49,202 bases of DNA, taken from assembly GCF_041224595.1 (NCBI RefSeq), contig NZ_JBGFGN010000153.1, forward strand, positions 1 through 49,202. Direction: 5' to 3'. The position numbers and the translations under genes were made by a program. This DNA is from Donghicola sp041224595. GTDB taxonomy: Bacteria > Pseudomonadota > Alphaproteobacteria > Rhodobacterales > Rhodobacteraceae. The notes beneath the pieces were generated by a model that had not been told where the DNA came from, ran no database searches, and saw only the letters and a program-made list of their open reading frames with translations. Shown here piece by piece: positions 49,064 through 49,202 of the stretch. The stretch's first letter is position 1. The number at the start of each line of letters is the position of its first letter.

Positions 49064-49202
49064 GGTCACGTCCGTCAAGGTGGTGTAATTTGTCGGGTGG
49101 CCTGAGGTCATGATCAGGCGGCTTTTATGCTGAGAATTGGGTCTGTCTCCTCGTTGTCGATCTGAGCGAATGCCTCGACCATCATGTAGCGGCTGGCGGT
49201 TT
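49064..49202 (-). mobile_element. Edge of a repeated (mobile) sequence, right copy
   Basis: The exact reverse complement of bases 2-140. On the minus strand it enters from the right edge with the tail of the same unassigned open frame (stop at 49114-49116, ending SIKAA). It then continues to GGACGTGACC and, unlike the left copy, directly into the IS110-type transposase leader. The full repeat lies beyond the window. Confidence 0.85.

Noticed and set aside
1..49202. CRISPR array, prophage, or plasmid backbone
   Set aside because: No regularly spaced repeats, cas genes, phage structural genes, rep or par genes were seen.

Overview
The window looks like chromosomal DNA of a marine alphaproteobacterium of the Rhodobacteraceae (Roseobacter group). 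The signs are a red-type (form IC/ID) RubisCO operon with cbbX, a LysR-type CbbR, a moderately high-GC coding style, and a GGGGGC-hairpin/GGAGTATTTT intergenic element that I recall from this family. No replication, partition or phage structural genes are present. Both edges lie inside copies of the same sequence: 2-140 is the exact reverse complement of 49064-49202. The window is therefore probably an assembly contig that stops at repeated mobile DNA on each side.

Layout. (1) 1-1710: end of a repeat, a gene remnant, a single-domain response regulator and a LysR-type regulator. (2) 1957-5514: dut, a membrane-anchored ThiF/MoeB-like E1 protein and an M3 oligopeptidase, ending at a bidirectional terminator. 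(3) 5578-9408, minus strand: a phosphomannomutase/phosphoglucomutase and a kpsE-kpsT pair of group-2 capsule export, without kpsM. (4) 9489-12888: a uracil-DNA glycosylase-like protein, an SseB-domain protein, gltX and a DUF1697 protein. (5) 12931-26030: cbbR diverging from cbbF-cbbP-cbbT-gap-pgk-fba-cbbL-cbbS-cbbX-rpe-trx-cbbZ, an almost complete Calvin cycle operon including the RubisCO activase and phosphoglycolate phosphatase. (6) 26022-28080: argO/argP divergent pair and a hotdog thioesterase. (7) 28121-30401: a preQ1-I riboswitch followed by queC-queD-queE-queF. (8) 30615-32261: BCCT betaine-type transporter. (9) 32436-47726: an outer-membrane autotransporter-like protein, then a Wzx/Wzy-type exopolysaccharide locus with flippase, PslG-like glycosidase, chain-length protein, deacetylase, polymerase, glycosyltransferases, a sulfotransferase, a GNAT protein and the initiating sugar transferase. 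(10) 48067-49202: tRNA-Arg(UCU), then mobile-element debris.

The main surprises are these. The Calvin-cycle fructose bisphosphatase gene carries one in-frame TAA exactly at the codon expected for a catalytic metal-binding glutamate, and its reading frame continues perfectly on both sides. A single open frame at the right end fuses the N-terminal part of an IS110-family transposase to the C-terminal part of an IS3-family transposase. The queuosine operon has a preQ1 riboswitch whose core closely matches the structurally studied Thermoanaerobacter example. The exopolysaccharide locus encodes a sulfotransferase, pointing to a sulfated extracellular polysaccharide.

Functionally, the window combines carbon fixation (if another bisphosphatase replaces cbbF), precursor supply (phosphohexomutase), two separate surface-polysaccharide systems, tRNA modification and compatible-solute uptake, a repertoire that suits a surface-attached marine mixotroph. 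That last statement is inference.
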